A stretch of 18,445 nt of DNA from Lachnospiraceae bacterium UBA6452 (GCA_002441865.1 DJNY01000092.1:13313-31757), one strand, 5' to 3'; positions 6,960 through 13,952 are shown, counted from the first letter of the stretch. Notes: generated by a model from the sequence alone, not told the origin. A program made the numbers and translations.

Positions 6960-7979
6960 GCCGATTTCATATTGGTCATAAAATTCTTCCCCAAGAGAAG
7001 CATATGCTTTTATGCCGAATTTAGAATCCGCCATCCAGCCAAGCTTGGGGTGATATTGTCTGAATATTTTATCCTTTAGAAGCCGGGAAGAAAACTGCTG
7101 CGTATTTTCATGGAACAGATTGATATTGACGCGTGTTGCATAGTACCCCCGGTCCATGATATTTTCCGCTTCAATATCTTTTGTGACCAGTTCAAAATCT
7201 GCACGGTTTAACCGGAACAGGTCTTGATTATGTAAAGGATCGACCAGTGTAAACAGCAGCTGCAGCTGATACCGTTTGATCTTTCCGTTAAGATACAGAC
7301 CGTCGGACAGCATATGTGGGATACCGGCCCCCAAAGGCTGCCTGTTATTGCTCAGGAACGGAAACAGGGTATAATCCGCCAGTTTTTTATCAGGGTCTAT
7401 ATCCAGAAGAATGCCGCATTCACCGGTTGTTGTATTGTAATAGGACATTTCGTCTCTGATCTTTTCCCAGCCAAAACCGCTTTTTATGGCATCATCGATC
7501 ATACGCTCGATGCCTGAAAGCAGTCTGTCCGTTCCCTTGAATCTGGGGACACGGAAATATTTTTTGGGGAAGTCCCAGCAGGACATGCCCTGCTCCAGAT
7601 CTTCGATCATGGCAAGAAGCCGGTTCCCTTCATCGACCATATTTCCCGCATCATAAAACGGCACATCGCCGATCTTTTTCAGCTCGTTATATAAATGACC
7701 TTTGGCAAATCTGTAGTTTACGATAAAAATATTGTAGCAGAAAAGACCGGGCTGTCCCTGATAGGTATGATGCTTCATCGGATGGATACCGCCGTTCATG
7801 GCATCTTCGGACAGGAGGTTTTCCACCTGGGGGATCAGCCGCGTGGCAATCGCTTCTTCCACAAGCCGGTAGCTGGCTTTTTCTCTTTCACAGGCAGTCA
7901 GATATCTGCGCACCTGCTGGTCAATATCCTGCATGGTAAGCCGGATATGGTCATCTACAAAAAATGATTCATTCGCCAT
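6936..7979 (-). CDS. uncharacterised protein
   Basis: A 347-residue soluble protein without signal peptide or membrane segment. Beginning MANESFFVDDHIRLTMQDID, it is rich in aromatic and charged residues. Conspicuous stretches are HTYQGQPGLFCYNIFIVNYRF, GMSCWDFPKKYFRVPRFKGT and TTTGECGILLDIDPDKK. I cannot assign a family. The ATG at 7979 is chosen because AAAAGGAG lies 7-8 bp upstream; an in-frame ATG at 8021 would fall at the predicted -10. It is a single leftward gene, convergent with 6507-6959 and divergent from 8122, and its promoter carries a palindrome. Confidence 0.75.
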   Translation of the reverse strand: MANESFFVDDHIRLTMQDIDQQVRRYLTACEREKASYRLVEEAIATRLIPQVENLLSEDAMNGGIHPMKHHTYQGQPGLFCYNIFIVNYRFAKGHLYNELKKIGDVPFYDAGNMVDEGNRLLAMIEDLEQGMSCWDFPKKYFRVPRFKGTDRLLSGIERMIDDAIKSGFGWEKIRDEMSYYNTTTGECGILLDIDPDKKLADYTLFPFLSNNRQPLGAGIPHMLSDGLYLNGKIKRYQLQLLFTLVDPLHNQDLFRLNRADFELVTKDIEAENIMDRGYYATRVNINLFHENTQQFSSRLLKDKIFRQYHPKLGWMADSKFGIKAYASLGEEFYDQYEIGLKKLRAR

Positions 7980-8011
7980 AAGAAATCTCCTTTTTATACA
8001 GTCGTATCTTG

Positions 8012-8040
8012 AGTGTAGCATGGATTTTCCATGGCTGCAA
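8012..8040 (-). promoter_or_regulatory. leftward promoter with palindrome in the spacer
   Basis: On the minus strand TTGCAG (8040-8035), a 17-bp spacer and TACACT (8017-8012). The spacer contains a perfect inverted repeat CATGGA-TTT-TCCATG (8019-8033). A protein bound there would occlude the promoter, so this is a candidate operator. Confidence 0.6.
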
Positions 8041-8066
8041 TGGAGCAGTGGTTGAAAAGGAAAGGA

Positions 8067-8095
8067 TTGTATAAAGGCGCGATATTATGTATATT
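8067..8095 (+). promoter_or_regulatory. possible promoter of the 109-residue gene
   Basis: TTGTAT (8067-8072), a 17-bp spacer and TATATT (8090-8095) lie upstream of the ATG at 8122. Both boxes are imperfect. Confidence 0.45.
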
Positions 8096-8121
8096 GGTAG
8101 GGAAGAAGAGGGAGAAAAGCG

Positions 8122-8451
8122 ATGGAATATCTTTATAAAATTACGGTAGAAATTGATGATGACATGGTACAGCGTCTTGGACAGCATGACCTTGATGCGG
8201 TTTATGAGACTGTGCGGCAGGCTTTTTCAGGCTGCGGTTTTCAGGAAAGAACAGAAGCGGGCAGACAGATGGTCTTTACGATCGGAGAAGACAAGGATTC
8301 CTTCAGCAATGTCGGGATCGTGGCAAATGCGCTCTATGATTCGTGGCTTGGCAGGTATCTGAAAAAGATGGAATGGTACGATGCCGGTGATGACAGTGTG
8401 GAAGATATCCTGAAAGAGATCAGGGAATTTGATGAAAACTATGGAAAATAG
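8122..8451 (+). CDS. uncharacterised small protein
   Basis: A 109-residue acidic protein beginning MEYLYKITVEIDDDMVQRLG, with SFSNVGIVANALYDSWLGRYL in the middle and an acidic helical tail. An alternating beta strand/helix pattern suggests a compact alpha-beta fold. No family recognised. AGGGAGA lies upstream of the ATG. The gene is monocistronic: a divergent neighbour lies to the left and a hairpin follows its stop. Confidence 0.65.
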   Translation: MEYLYKITVEIDDDMVQRLGQHDLDAVYETVRQAFSGCGFQERTEAGRQMVFTIGEDKDSFSNVGIVANALYDSWLGRYLKKMEWYDAGDDSVEDILKEIREFDENYGK

Positions 8452-8457
8452 AAAACG

Positions 8458-8491
8458 CCCGGGCAATGCCATTTAGCTGCATCTGCCCGGG
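8458..8491 (-). terminator. terminator between convergent genes
   Basis: CCCGGGCA (8458-8465) pairs with TGCCCGGG (8484-8491), with a loop that can fold further. Read leftward it is followed by CGTTTTC, so it best serves the FKBP gene. It also lies 7 bp after the stop of the rightward gene and may act in both directions. Confidence 0.75.
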
Positions 8492-8516
8492 TAATCTTAG
8501 GTGATAGGGCATATTC

Positions 8517-8942
8517 TTATTCTACAGAAACAAGCTCAATCTTGAAGTTCAGTTCTTTTCCTGCCATTTCATGATTGGCATCCAGTGTAATATGGGTATC
8601 GTCTTTGGCTGTTACGGTAACAGGGAAAGACTGTCCGCTTGGTGTCGATAAATAAACATGTTCACCGACAGATAAACCTTCTGCGCCCGGTAACTGACCG
8701 AGCTCCAGCGTAACGATATTCTGCGGATCGGGCATTCCGTATGCTTCCTCCGGCATTAAATGGATATCCAGGATCTGTCCGATCTCCATTTCTTTTACGG
8801 CTTCATCAAAGCCCTTGATCATCATGCCTGCACCACAGACAAATTCCAGCGGCTCGCCGCGGTCATAGGATGAATCAAATTTTTCTCCGCTGTTAAAGGT
8901 ACCGGTGTAATGTACCTTACATTTCTTTCCTACATTGCTCAT
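8517..8942 (-). CDS. SlyD-like FKBP-type peptidyl-prolyl cis-trans isomerase
   Basis: A 141-residue cytoplasmic protein that should catalyse prolyl isomerisation and act as a folding chaperone. The FKBP fold is marked by VHYTGTFNSGEKFDSSYDRGEPLEFVCG and MMIKGFDEAVKEMEIG. An insert-in-flap domain follows from EEAYG (about 65-125), and the FKBP strand returns with GKELNFKIELVSVE. The SlyD His/Cys-rich metal-binding tail is missing. The ATG at 8942 has GGAGG upstream; a longer frame to 8984 overlaps the regulator. It follows the HxlR gene by 14 bp, so both are one leftward operon. Confidence 0.88.
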   Translation of the reverse strand: MSNVGKKCKVHYTGTFNSGEKFDSSYDRGEPLEFVCGAGMMIKGFDEAVKEMEIGQILDIHLMPEEAYGMPDPQNIVTLELGQLPGAEGLSVGEHVYLSTPSGQSFPVTVTAKDDTHITLDANHEMAGKELNFKIELVSVE

Positions 8943-8956
8943 AGTTGTCCTCCGTT

Positions 8957-9277
8957 TTACATATTCTTGTAAGCATTGCCCCACGCAACCATGGAATCCA
9001 GGATCGGTTTTAAGGTTTTTCCGAGATCGCTTAATGCATATTCCACTCTTGGCGGAACCTCCGGGTATACTGTCCGCGTGATCAGTCCGTCTTCTTCCAT
9101 GGAACGCAGACTGTCAGTCAGTACCTTCTGGCTGATCCCGTCCAGATCCTTTCGAAGCTCGTTGAACCGCCATGGTCTCTGTAACAGATTTCTTATAATA
9201 AGTAACTTCCATTTGCTTCCAATCAAAGCAACGGTAGTAGCAACCGGGCATTCCGGTAATTCTTCTTTTGTCAGCAT
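8957..9277 (-). CDS. HxlR-family winged-helix transcriptional regulator
   Basis: A 106-residue dimeric DNA-binding protein. The MarR-like HxlR fold shows CPVATTVALIGSKWKLLIIRNL, the recognition region RFNELRKDLDGISQKVLTDSLR and the wing EEDGLITRTVYPEVPPRVEYALS. Cys10, just before the first helix, is at the position of the redox-sensing cysteine known in YodB and HypR, so the protein may sense disulfide stress or electrophiles (inference). AAGGAG lies 8 bp before the ATG. Its promoter has a palindrome flanking the -10, suggesting autoregulation. It is divergent from the Cys-rich peptide operon, which it may control. Confidence 0.88.
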   Translation of the reverse strand: MLTKEELPECPVATTVALIGSKWKLLIIRNLLQRPWRFNELRKDLDGISQKVLTDSLRSMEEDGLITRTVYPEVPPRVEYALSDLGKTLKPILDSMVAWGNAYKNM

Positions 9278-9312
9278 ATCATCAGCTCCTTATATCAGAT
9301 TCTTTTTGCGTG

Positions 9313-9351
9313 TTACATCAGATTATAATGTAATATCCCAAAGCCTGTCAA
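9313..9351 (-). promoter_or_regulatory. strong leftward promoter of the HxlR-FKBP operon with inverted repeat
   Basis: On the minus strand a perfect TTGACA (9351-9346), an 18-bp spacer and a perfect TATAAT (9327-9322). An inverted repeat TTACAT-N9-ATGTAA (9313-9333) brackets the -10 box. This is the likely autoregulatory site of the HxlR protein. Confidence 0.8.
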
Positions 9352-9395
9352 TCGGTTGTACAATACCCCGGTTACTTTTTTGTGACTATGTAATA

Positions 9396-9413
9396 AAAAA
9401 GTGCGTACTTTTT
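9396..9413. promoter_or_regulatory. palindromic candidate operator upstream of the Cys-rich peptide
   Basis: AAAAAGT-GCGT-ACTTTTT is symmetric at 16 of 18 positions. It lies between the two divergent transcription units, just upstream of the possible -10 at 9429-9437. Any regulator bound here could govern the peptide operon. Confidence 0.55.
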
Positions 9414-9428
9414 CTGCAGCATCACATC

Positions 9429-9437
9429 TGCTATCCT
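9429..9437 (+). promoter_or_regulatory. possible extended -10 of the peptide operon
   Basis: TGCTATCCT matches an extended -10 (TGn plus a four- to five-base match to TATAAT). There is no good -35 at 16-18 bp upstream, so expression may need an activator or the true promoter may lie elsewhere. Confidence 0.35.
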
Positions 9438-9495
9438 AAACCTGCAGCAAGGGCAGAGCCCACAAACATAATTTAGTTTACAGGAGGTAACGGAA

Positions 9496-9678
9496 ATGGC
9501 ACTTACAGACATTTTTGGATGGAACAAAAAAGATGACAAGCAGGCTGCAGCCTGCGGAACAGCCTGCGGGGCAGCAGCACCGGAGAAACCGGCAGCCTGC
9601 GGAACAGCGTGCGGGGCAGCAGCACCGGAAGAAAAACCTGCAGCCTGCGGTACAGCATGTGGGGCATCTGATAAGTAA
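9496..9678 (+). CDS. Cys-rich ACGX-repeat peptide, probable radical-SAM substrate (RiPP precursor)
   Basis: A 60-residue peptide. The short leader MALTDIFGWNKKDDK is followed by three near-identical repeats, each carrying AACGTACGA and joined by AAPEKP or AAPEEKP. Cys are at 20, 24, 35, 39, 51 and 55, always C-G-T-A-C. The repeats span 9547-9591, 9592-9639 and 9640-9666. AGGAGGT precedes the ATG. It lies 28 bp before a radical SAM/SPASM enzyme, the usual layout of a precursor and its maturase. It resembles the ACGX-repeat peptides that I recall being annotated next to radical SAM genes. Likely product: a thioether-bridged or otherwise Cys-modified peptide; alternatively an unmodified metal- or electron-binding peptide. 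It could be missed as a short low-complexity frame. Confidence 0.8.
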   Translation: MALTDIFGWNKKDDKQAAACGTACGAAAPEKPAACGTACGAAAPEEKPAACGTACGASDK

Positions 9679-9706
9679 GAAGTAACAGAAGAAAGGAGCG
9701 GATAGG

Positions 9707-10768
9707 ATGCAACAGTATTTTTCATTTCAGTGGCATATTACAGATGAATGCGATCAGCGCTGCAAGCACTGCTATATCTTTTCGGGAGAAGGCTGCAGAC
9801 AGCTCAAAAGTATGACATATACACAGATGCAGGATGTTATCGCAAATTGTGAGGATTTCTGTAAGGTGTATCACAGACTGCCTTATTTTTATATCACGGG
9901 CGGAGATCCTATCCTGCATCCTGACTTCTGGAAACTGCTGGTTCTTTTAAAAAGCAAAAATATTCCGTTTACGCTGATGGGAAATCCATTTCATTTGAAT
10001 GATGAGATCTGCCGTATGTTGAAAACCTGCGGCTGTGAGAAATATCAGATGTCGCTGGACGGAATGGAAAAGACGCATGACTGGTTCCGAAAGCCGGGCA
10101 GCTTTGCGGAAACGATAGAAAAGATCGGATGCCTGAACCGGGCAGGCATAAAGAGCATTATCATGAGTACGGTCTCTAAGACCAATCTTGCAGAAATCCC
10201 GGACATCATCGATGCGGTGGTACAGGCAAAAGCAACCGTATTTGCATTCTCCCGTTATGTACCAACGGGCGGAGAGGTGGATACGAGCATGACACCGCAG
10301 GAATACAGAAAGCTGCTGGAAATCTGTGATGCCAAATATCAGGCATATGAGGCAGCAGGCTGTGAGACGTATTTTAATAAGAAAGATCATCTGTGGACGT
10401 TATATGAATATGAAACGGGACGGTTTAAACTGCCATCCGCTGCAGAAAAGGGAATGATCTATGGCGGCTGTAACTGTGGCAACTGCCATATCACGATCTC
10501 CTCAAACGGAGATGTGATGGCATGCAGACGTGTGACAGACAGCAGGGTGGCAAATATATTTGAGGACAGGCTGGCAGATGTGTGGCTCAGCCAGATGGAG
10601 CAGTACAGAGACTATGATGCCTTTACAAAGTGCAGCAAATGTGAGCTGAAAGCATGGTGCAGAGGCTGCCCGGCGGTGGCAAACGGTACAAATGGCAGCT
10701 TCTACAGCGCAGATCCGCAGTGTTGGAAGCAGAAAAACGATATCACGGGGGAGGAACTGGTATGTTAA
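9707..10768 (+). CDS. radical SAM/SPASM peptide maturase
   Basis: A 353-residue iron-sulfur enzyme. The radical SAM cluster motif CDQRCKHC places Cys at 15, 19 and 22. ITGGDPILHPDF matches the SAM-binding GGE/D motif. The C-terminal SPASM-like region has Cys at 255, 257, 260, 273, 309, 312, 318, 321 and 339, enough for auxiliary clusters. SPASM enzymes such as the SCIFF/ranthipeptide maturases join Cys sulfur to a carbon of the peptide, and the six-Cys peptide just upstream is the natural substrate (inference). No RRE-like leader-binding domain is obvious at the N-terminus. AAAGGAG precedes the ATG. It overlaps the next gene by 7 bp, indicating translational coupling. Confidence 0.9.
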   Translation: MQQYFSFQWHITDECDQRCKHCYIFSGEGCRQLKSMTYTQMQDVIANCEDFCKVYHRLPYFYITGGDPILHPDFWKLLVLLKSKNIPFTLMGNPFHLNDEICRMLKTCGCEKYQMSLDGMEKTHDWFRKPGSFAETIEKIGCLNRAGIKSIIMSTVSKTNLAEIPDIIDAVVQAKATVFAFSRYVPTGGEVDTSMTPQEYRKLLEICDAKYQAYEAAGCETYFNKKDHLWTLYEYETGRFKLPSAAEKGMIYGGCNCGNCHITISSNGDVMACRRVTDSRVANIFEDRLADVWLSQMEQYRDYDAFTKCSKCELKAWCRGCPAVANGTNGSFYSADPQCWKQKNDITGEELVC

Positions 10769-11340
10769 TGGATATCATCAAAAACAGACATTCCATCCGG
10801 AAATACACGGACAGACAGATCAGCCGAGAAGATCTGGAAAAGATTCTGGAGGCAGGCAATTTTGCACCGAATGCGGGCGGCGGACAGAGAAGCATGATGG
10901 TAGCGGTACATGATAAGGAACTGACGACCCAGATCGGACAAATGAATCTGGCAAAGTTTGACCGGACACATCTGGCAGGTAATTTCGTGTCAAAGGAACA
11001 GCCGAGTACGATCGATGATCCGACGATCCGAAACGGATTTTATGATGCGCCGACAGTTGTCTGTGTATTTAGTCAGGATAACTTTTTATTTAAGACGGCA
11101 GATGCCTTTTGTATGATGGAAAATATGATTTTGCAGGCGACAGAGTTAGGAATTGCGTCCTGCATCATTTCAAGAGGATACGAGACCTTTGATTCACCGG
11201 AAGGCAGGCAGTTTATGGAAGCCTGGGATGTCCCACAGGGGTATGCGTGTCAGGGATTTGTGATCCTGGGATATATCGATGGAGAGCAGCCACAGAGTAA
11301 GCCGAGAAAACCGGGCAGAGTTAAGATTATAGAAGCGTAA
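10762..11340 (+). CDS. nitroreductase-family flavoprotein
   Basis: A 192-residue FMN-dependent oxidoreductase. NRHSIRKYTDRQISREDLEKIL near the N-terminus and NFAPNAGGGQ are the standard flavin-binding entry of nitroreductases, with the family C-terminal FVILGYIDGE. These proteins work as dimers with NAD(P)H or a ferredoxin as donor, and relatives oxidise azoline rings in some peptide pathways. The ATG at 10762 is chosen because GGGGGAGG is 7 bp upstream; the ATG at 10768 is also possible. It overlaps the radical SAM gene by 7 bp. A role in redox tailoring of the Cys peptide is inferred from this coupling; a separate redox-defence role is equally open. Confidence 0.85.
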   Translation: MLMDIIKNRHSIRKYTDRQISREDLEKILEAGNFAPNAGGGQRSMMVAVHDKELTTQIGQMNLAKFDRTHLAGNFVSKEQPSTIDDPTIRNGFYDAPTVVCVFSQDNFLFKTADAFCMMENMILQATELGIASCIISRGYETFDSPEGRQFMEAWDVPQGYACQGFVILGYIDGEQPQSKPRKPGRVKIIEA

Positions 11341-11378
11341 TGATGGATGCAGCATCATGCGGGAAAGGCGGAAGAGAT

Positions 11379-11993
11379 ATGGATTTGGCAACATGTTTAA
11401 AGAAGATGGAGCTTGTGGGCGTACTTGCATTTGCGACAGTAGACAGTACAGGGGCACCACAGGTCCGCAATATCAGTGCGATACATTATGAACCGGATGC
11501 CTTGTATTTTTTCACAGCGAGAGGCAAAAACTTTTGCAGACAGCTGCAGGCGGATGGCAGAGTCCAGATCTTATGCTATACAAGATATAAAGAAATGATA
11601 CGGCTTTCCGGCAAAGCAGTGGCAGTGGCGGAAGCAGAACAGGCAAAATGGCGGGATGTGATCTTTGCAGAGCAGCCGTATCTTGCCAATGTCTATCCGG
11701 GAGATACGAAAGAGATCGGCATCGTGTTCTGCATTAACAGAGCGCAGATCGAATATTTCAATCTCGGTGTCAATCCGATTTTCCGGGAGACATATACGCT
11801 GGGAAATGCTACACTGGAACAAAAGGGATATTTTATAACGGACGCCTGCACCGGCTGCGGAACATGTCAGAAAAACTGCCCGCAGAGATGTATCACAGCA
11901 GGTAAGCCGTATCAGATCCGGCAGGAGCATTGTCTGCACTGTGGAAGCTGTTATGAAAAATGTCCGGTAAAAGCAGTAGAAAGAAGAGGATGA
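11379..11993 (+). CDS. pyridoxamine-5'-phosphate-oxidase-like flavin domain fused to 2[4Fe-4S] ferredoxin
   Basis: A 204-residue two-part protein. The N-terminal part (about 1-140) has LATCLKKMELVGVLAFATVDS, GAPQVRNISAIHYEPDALYFF and GKNFCRQL, typical of the PNPOx-like split-barrel flavin fold. The C-terminal 60 residues carry CTGCGTCQKNCP and CLHCGSCYEKCPV, two 4Fe-4S motifs. It is probably an electron carrier linking flavin and clusters. The ATG at 11379 is preferred, preceded by GGAAAGGCGGAAG, and it matches the usual family start; ATGs at 11340/11343 overlap the upstream stop but lack a good site. It is the last intact gene of the peptide operon and could feed electrons to the nitroreductase or the radical SAM enzyme. 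Confidence 0.85.
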   Translation: MDLATCLKKMELVGVLAFATVDSTGAPQVRNISAIHYEPDALYFFTARGKNFCRQLQADGRVQILCYTRYKEMIRLSGKAVAVAEAEQAKWRDVIFAEQPYLANVYPGDTKEIGIVFCINRAQIEYFNLGVNPIFRETYTLGNATLEQKGYFITDACTGCGTCQKNCPQRCITAGKPYQIRQEHCLHCGSCYEKCPVKAVERRG

Positions 11994-11994
11994 G

Positions 11995-12498
11995 ATGAAC
12001 CAGAGCGAAAGACGCAGATATATTTATGTAAACCGCTATCAGGATGCACCAAAGCCGGTTTATGAAAAACCGTATGCGCTGGTAAAGGACAAGGATTACT
12101 TTGTGCTTACCACAAATGTAGACCACTGTTTTCAGAAGGCGGGCTTTGTAAAAGAGCGTTTATTTTACACACAGGGAGATTTCGGCTTGTTCTAGTGCAG
12201 TAAGCCTTATCACCGGGAAACTTATGATAATGAGAAGGTCATAAGAGAGATGGTGCTCAGCCAGGGATTTGAGATCGTGCACGGTGAGGATGCAGGCTGG
12301 CATACGGCGGCAGAGCGGTATCAGACATTTATGAAGAAGCACAGAGGAGAAAAAGTAGTGTTTCTGGAGTTAGGCGTAGGTTACAATACGCCAGGCATTA
12401 TCAAATACAACTTCTGGCAATATGCCTGTCAGTGGCAGCAGGCGTTTTATGTCTGCATCAACAAAGGTCAGGCAGCAGCCTTTCGCATCATCTTATAA
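11995..12498 (+). pseudogene. decayed Sir2-type NAD-dependent deacylase
   Basis: One frame reads through as a fragment of a bacterial Sir2 family protein: RYIYVNRYQDAPKPVYEK, DYFVLTTNVDHCFQKAGF, RLFYTQGDFGLF, then TAG at 12193-12195, then CSKPYHRETYDNEKVIREM and VVFLELGVGYNTPGIIKYNF. From family memory the codon before CSKP is normally Gln, so CAG became TAG. The first about 100 residues, with the NAD-binding Rossmann start, are missing. A stretch of about 30 residues, including the second zinc Cys pair, is missing after residue 92, and the C-terminus runs into the convergent transporter. ATG 11995 follows the upstream stop by 1 bp. It is a relic, not an intact deacylase. Confidence 0.8.
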
Positions 12499-13808
12499 TA
12501 GCAGGGGATCAGCAGTGCGCAGGCACCAAACCATGCAAGCGGGCTGGCTATGCAGACGGATGTATAGCCGAGTACACCGGACAGACCGACGGTGGCGGCA
12601 ATACGCATGACAAGTTCGATCATGCAGGCTGCAAAAGGCGCGCTTCCGTTCTGCATGCTTTGGACAGAAGTACGATATACTGCCAGCAGACCCAACAAGA
12701 AATAAAACGGTGCAACGATCGTCAGGTACCGGTCGGAATAGTAGTAGATCTCTGCAGTAGGTGCAGAAAGAAACAGACGCACGATCGGATGACGCAGCAG
12801 AAGGATCCCTGCACACATGAGCAGATTGAATGTTTCTGTCTGGATCAGACAGGCACGTACACCTGAGCGGATCCTTGCATGATCGCCTGCACCGAAATTC
12901 TGTGCTACATAATTGGAAATCGCAGTCATCATGGCATTATTCACAAGGACGGAAAGCTGATCTGCCTTGGAAGCAGCGGTATAACCTGCCACAGCGGCAG
13001 TTCCCATGGAATTGACGACCGTCTGCATGGCAAGCTGTCCGATGCACATGACAGACATCTGGAATCCCATCGGGAATCCGGTTTTCAAATGCTGAAGAAT
13101 AGCACCTTTTAAATCATGAAAGTCCCGGCTGTGCAGATGCAGGATTGGATATTTCTGCAGTCCGACGAGCAGACAGAGCAGGGCAGAAAGAAATTGCGAA
13201 AGGATCGTTGCCCAGGCAGCTCCTGCAACCCCCATCTGAAGCGGCAGGATAAAAATCACATCTAATACGATATTCAGTACGGACGAAAAAACCAGAAAAT
13301 AAAGCGGCGTTTTACTGTCTCCGAGTGCACGCAGCATATTGGAGATCATGTTGTAAAATACTGTTGCGCCTGTTCCGAGAAGCACGACGAACATATATGC
13401 ATAGGCAGCATCCTCGATATCTGCCGGGATTTTCATCAAAATAAGAAAGGTTCGTGCAAACAGACAGCAGAGCAGGGTAAGTACAATGGTAAAAGCAATG
13501 CTGAGCAGCGTGGAAACCGCAATGCTTTTGCGCATGCCATTTTCATCCCGGGCACCGCAATATTGACCGAGACAGATACCAAATCCGCCCGTAAATCCAT
13601 TGATAAAGCAAAAAACAAAATAAATGATGATGCTGGTGGATCCAACTGCGGCAAGGGCATCTGCACCGAGTGTTTTCCCGACAATGACAGAATCCGCCAG
13701 TGTATAAAAGAGCTGGAACAGATTGCCCAAAATAACGGGGATTGCAAATTTCAGCAATGACCAAAACGGATTGCCGCTTGTTAAGTCCATTTCTTTTGTT
13801 TTCGACAT
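12468..13808 (-). CDS. MATE-family multidrug/sodium antiporter
   Basis: A 446-residue integral membrane protein with about 12 hydrophobic segments, the normal size and arrangement for MATE efflux pumps, which expel organic cations or drugs in exchange for Na+ or H+. Typical features are the N-terminal LTSGNPFWSLLKFAIPVILGNL, a bipartite layout with MSNMLRALGDSKTPLYF at the end of the first half, and the second half starting PMGFQMSVMCIGQLAMQT. GAGGAGG lies ahead of the ATG. It is transcribed leftward from its own promoter and its 3' end overlaps the Sir2 relic; no terminator is apparent after its stop. The substrate cannot be predicted. Confidence 0.9.
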   Translation of the reverse strand: MSKTKEMDLTSGNPFWSLLKFAIPVILGNLFQLFYTLADSVIVGKTLGADALAAVGSTSIIIYFVFCFINGFTGGFGICLGQYCGARDENGMRKSIAVSTLLSIAFTIVLTLLCCLFARTFLILMKIPADIEDAAYAYMFVVLLGTGATVFYNMISNMLRALGDSKTPLYFLVFSSVLNIVLDVIFILPLQMGVAGAAWATILSQFLSALLCLLVGLQKYPILHLHSRDFHDLKGAILQHLKTGFPMGFQMSVMCIGQLAMQTVVNSMGTAAVAGYTAASKADQLSVLVNNAMMTAISNYVAQNFGAGDHARIRSGVRACLIQTETFNLLMCAGILLLRHPIVRLFLSAPTAEIYYYSDRYLTIVAPFYFLLGLLAVYRTSVQSMQNGSAPFAACMIELVMRIAATVGLSGVLGYTSVCIASPLAWFGACALLIPCYYKMMRKAAA

Positions 13809-13853
13809 AGGAGCCTCCTCTTGTATCGTGTATAAGTATTTTTGTCAAATCGT

Positions 13854-13882
13854 AGTGTAGCACAGGCGGTTTCTCATTTCAA
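13854..13882 (-). promoter_or_regulatory. leftward promoter of the MATE gene
   Basis: On the minus strand TTGAAA (13882-13877), a 17-bp spacer and TACACT (13859-13854), with TG one base before the -10 (extended -10). Its -35 lies 4 bp from the -35 of the divergent diguanylate cyclase promoter. Confidence 0.7.
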
Positions 13883-13886
13883 TGAA

Positions 13887-13915
13887 GTGACAAAAAGAAA
13901 GAGAACTGCTATAAT
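13887..13915 (+). promoter_or_regulatory. rightward promoter of the diguanylate cyclase gene
   Basis: GTGACA (13887-13892), a 17-bp spacer and a perfect TATAAT (13910-13915) with an extended TGC before it. The two promoters are back to back, so they probably compete for or share regulators. Confidence 0.75.
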
Positions 13916-13952
13916 ATGATTACTTATATTTGCTTCTCAGAGGTGACGGAAG

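Noticed and set aside
8976..9476. 166-residue rightward open frame
   Set aside because: It is antisense to the HxlR gene and crosses its perfect promoter; composition is Ser/Arg-rich and there is no ribosome site.
9547..9666. CRISPR-like tandem repeats
   Set aside because: The repeats are in frame, contiguous and encode a peptide; there are no unique spacers.
9372..9725. 117-residue leftward frame with PHAVPQAAGFS repeats
   Set aside because: It is the reverse complement of the Cys-peptide repeats; the rightward frame has the ribosome site and the maturase neighbour.
12193..12195. TAG as a pyrrolysine or recoding codon
   Set aside because: The gene also lacks its N-terminus, zinc region and C-terminus, and no stop-codon insertion element is evident, so decay is simpler.
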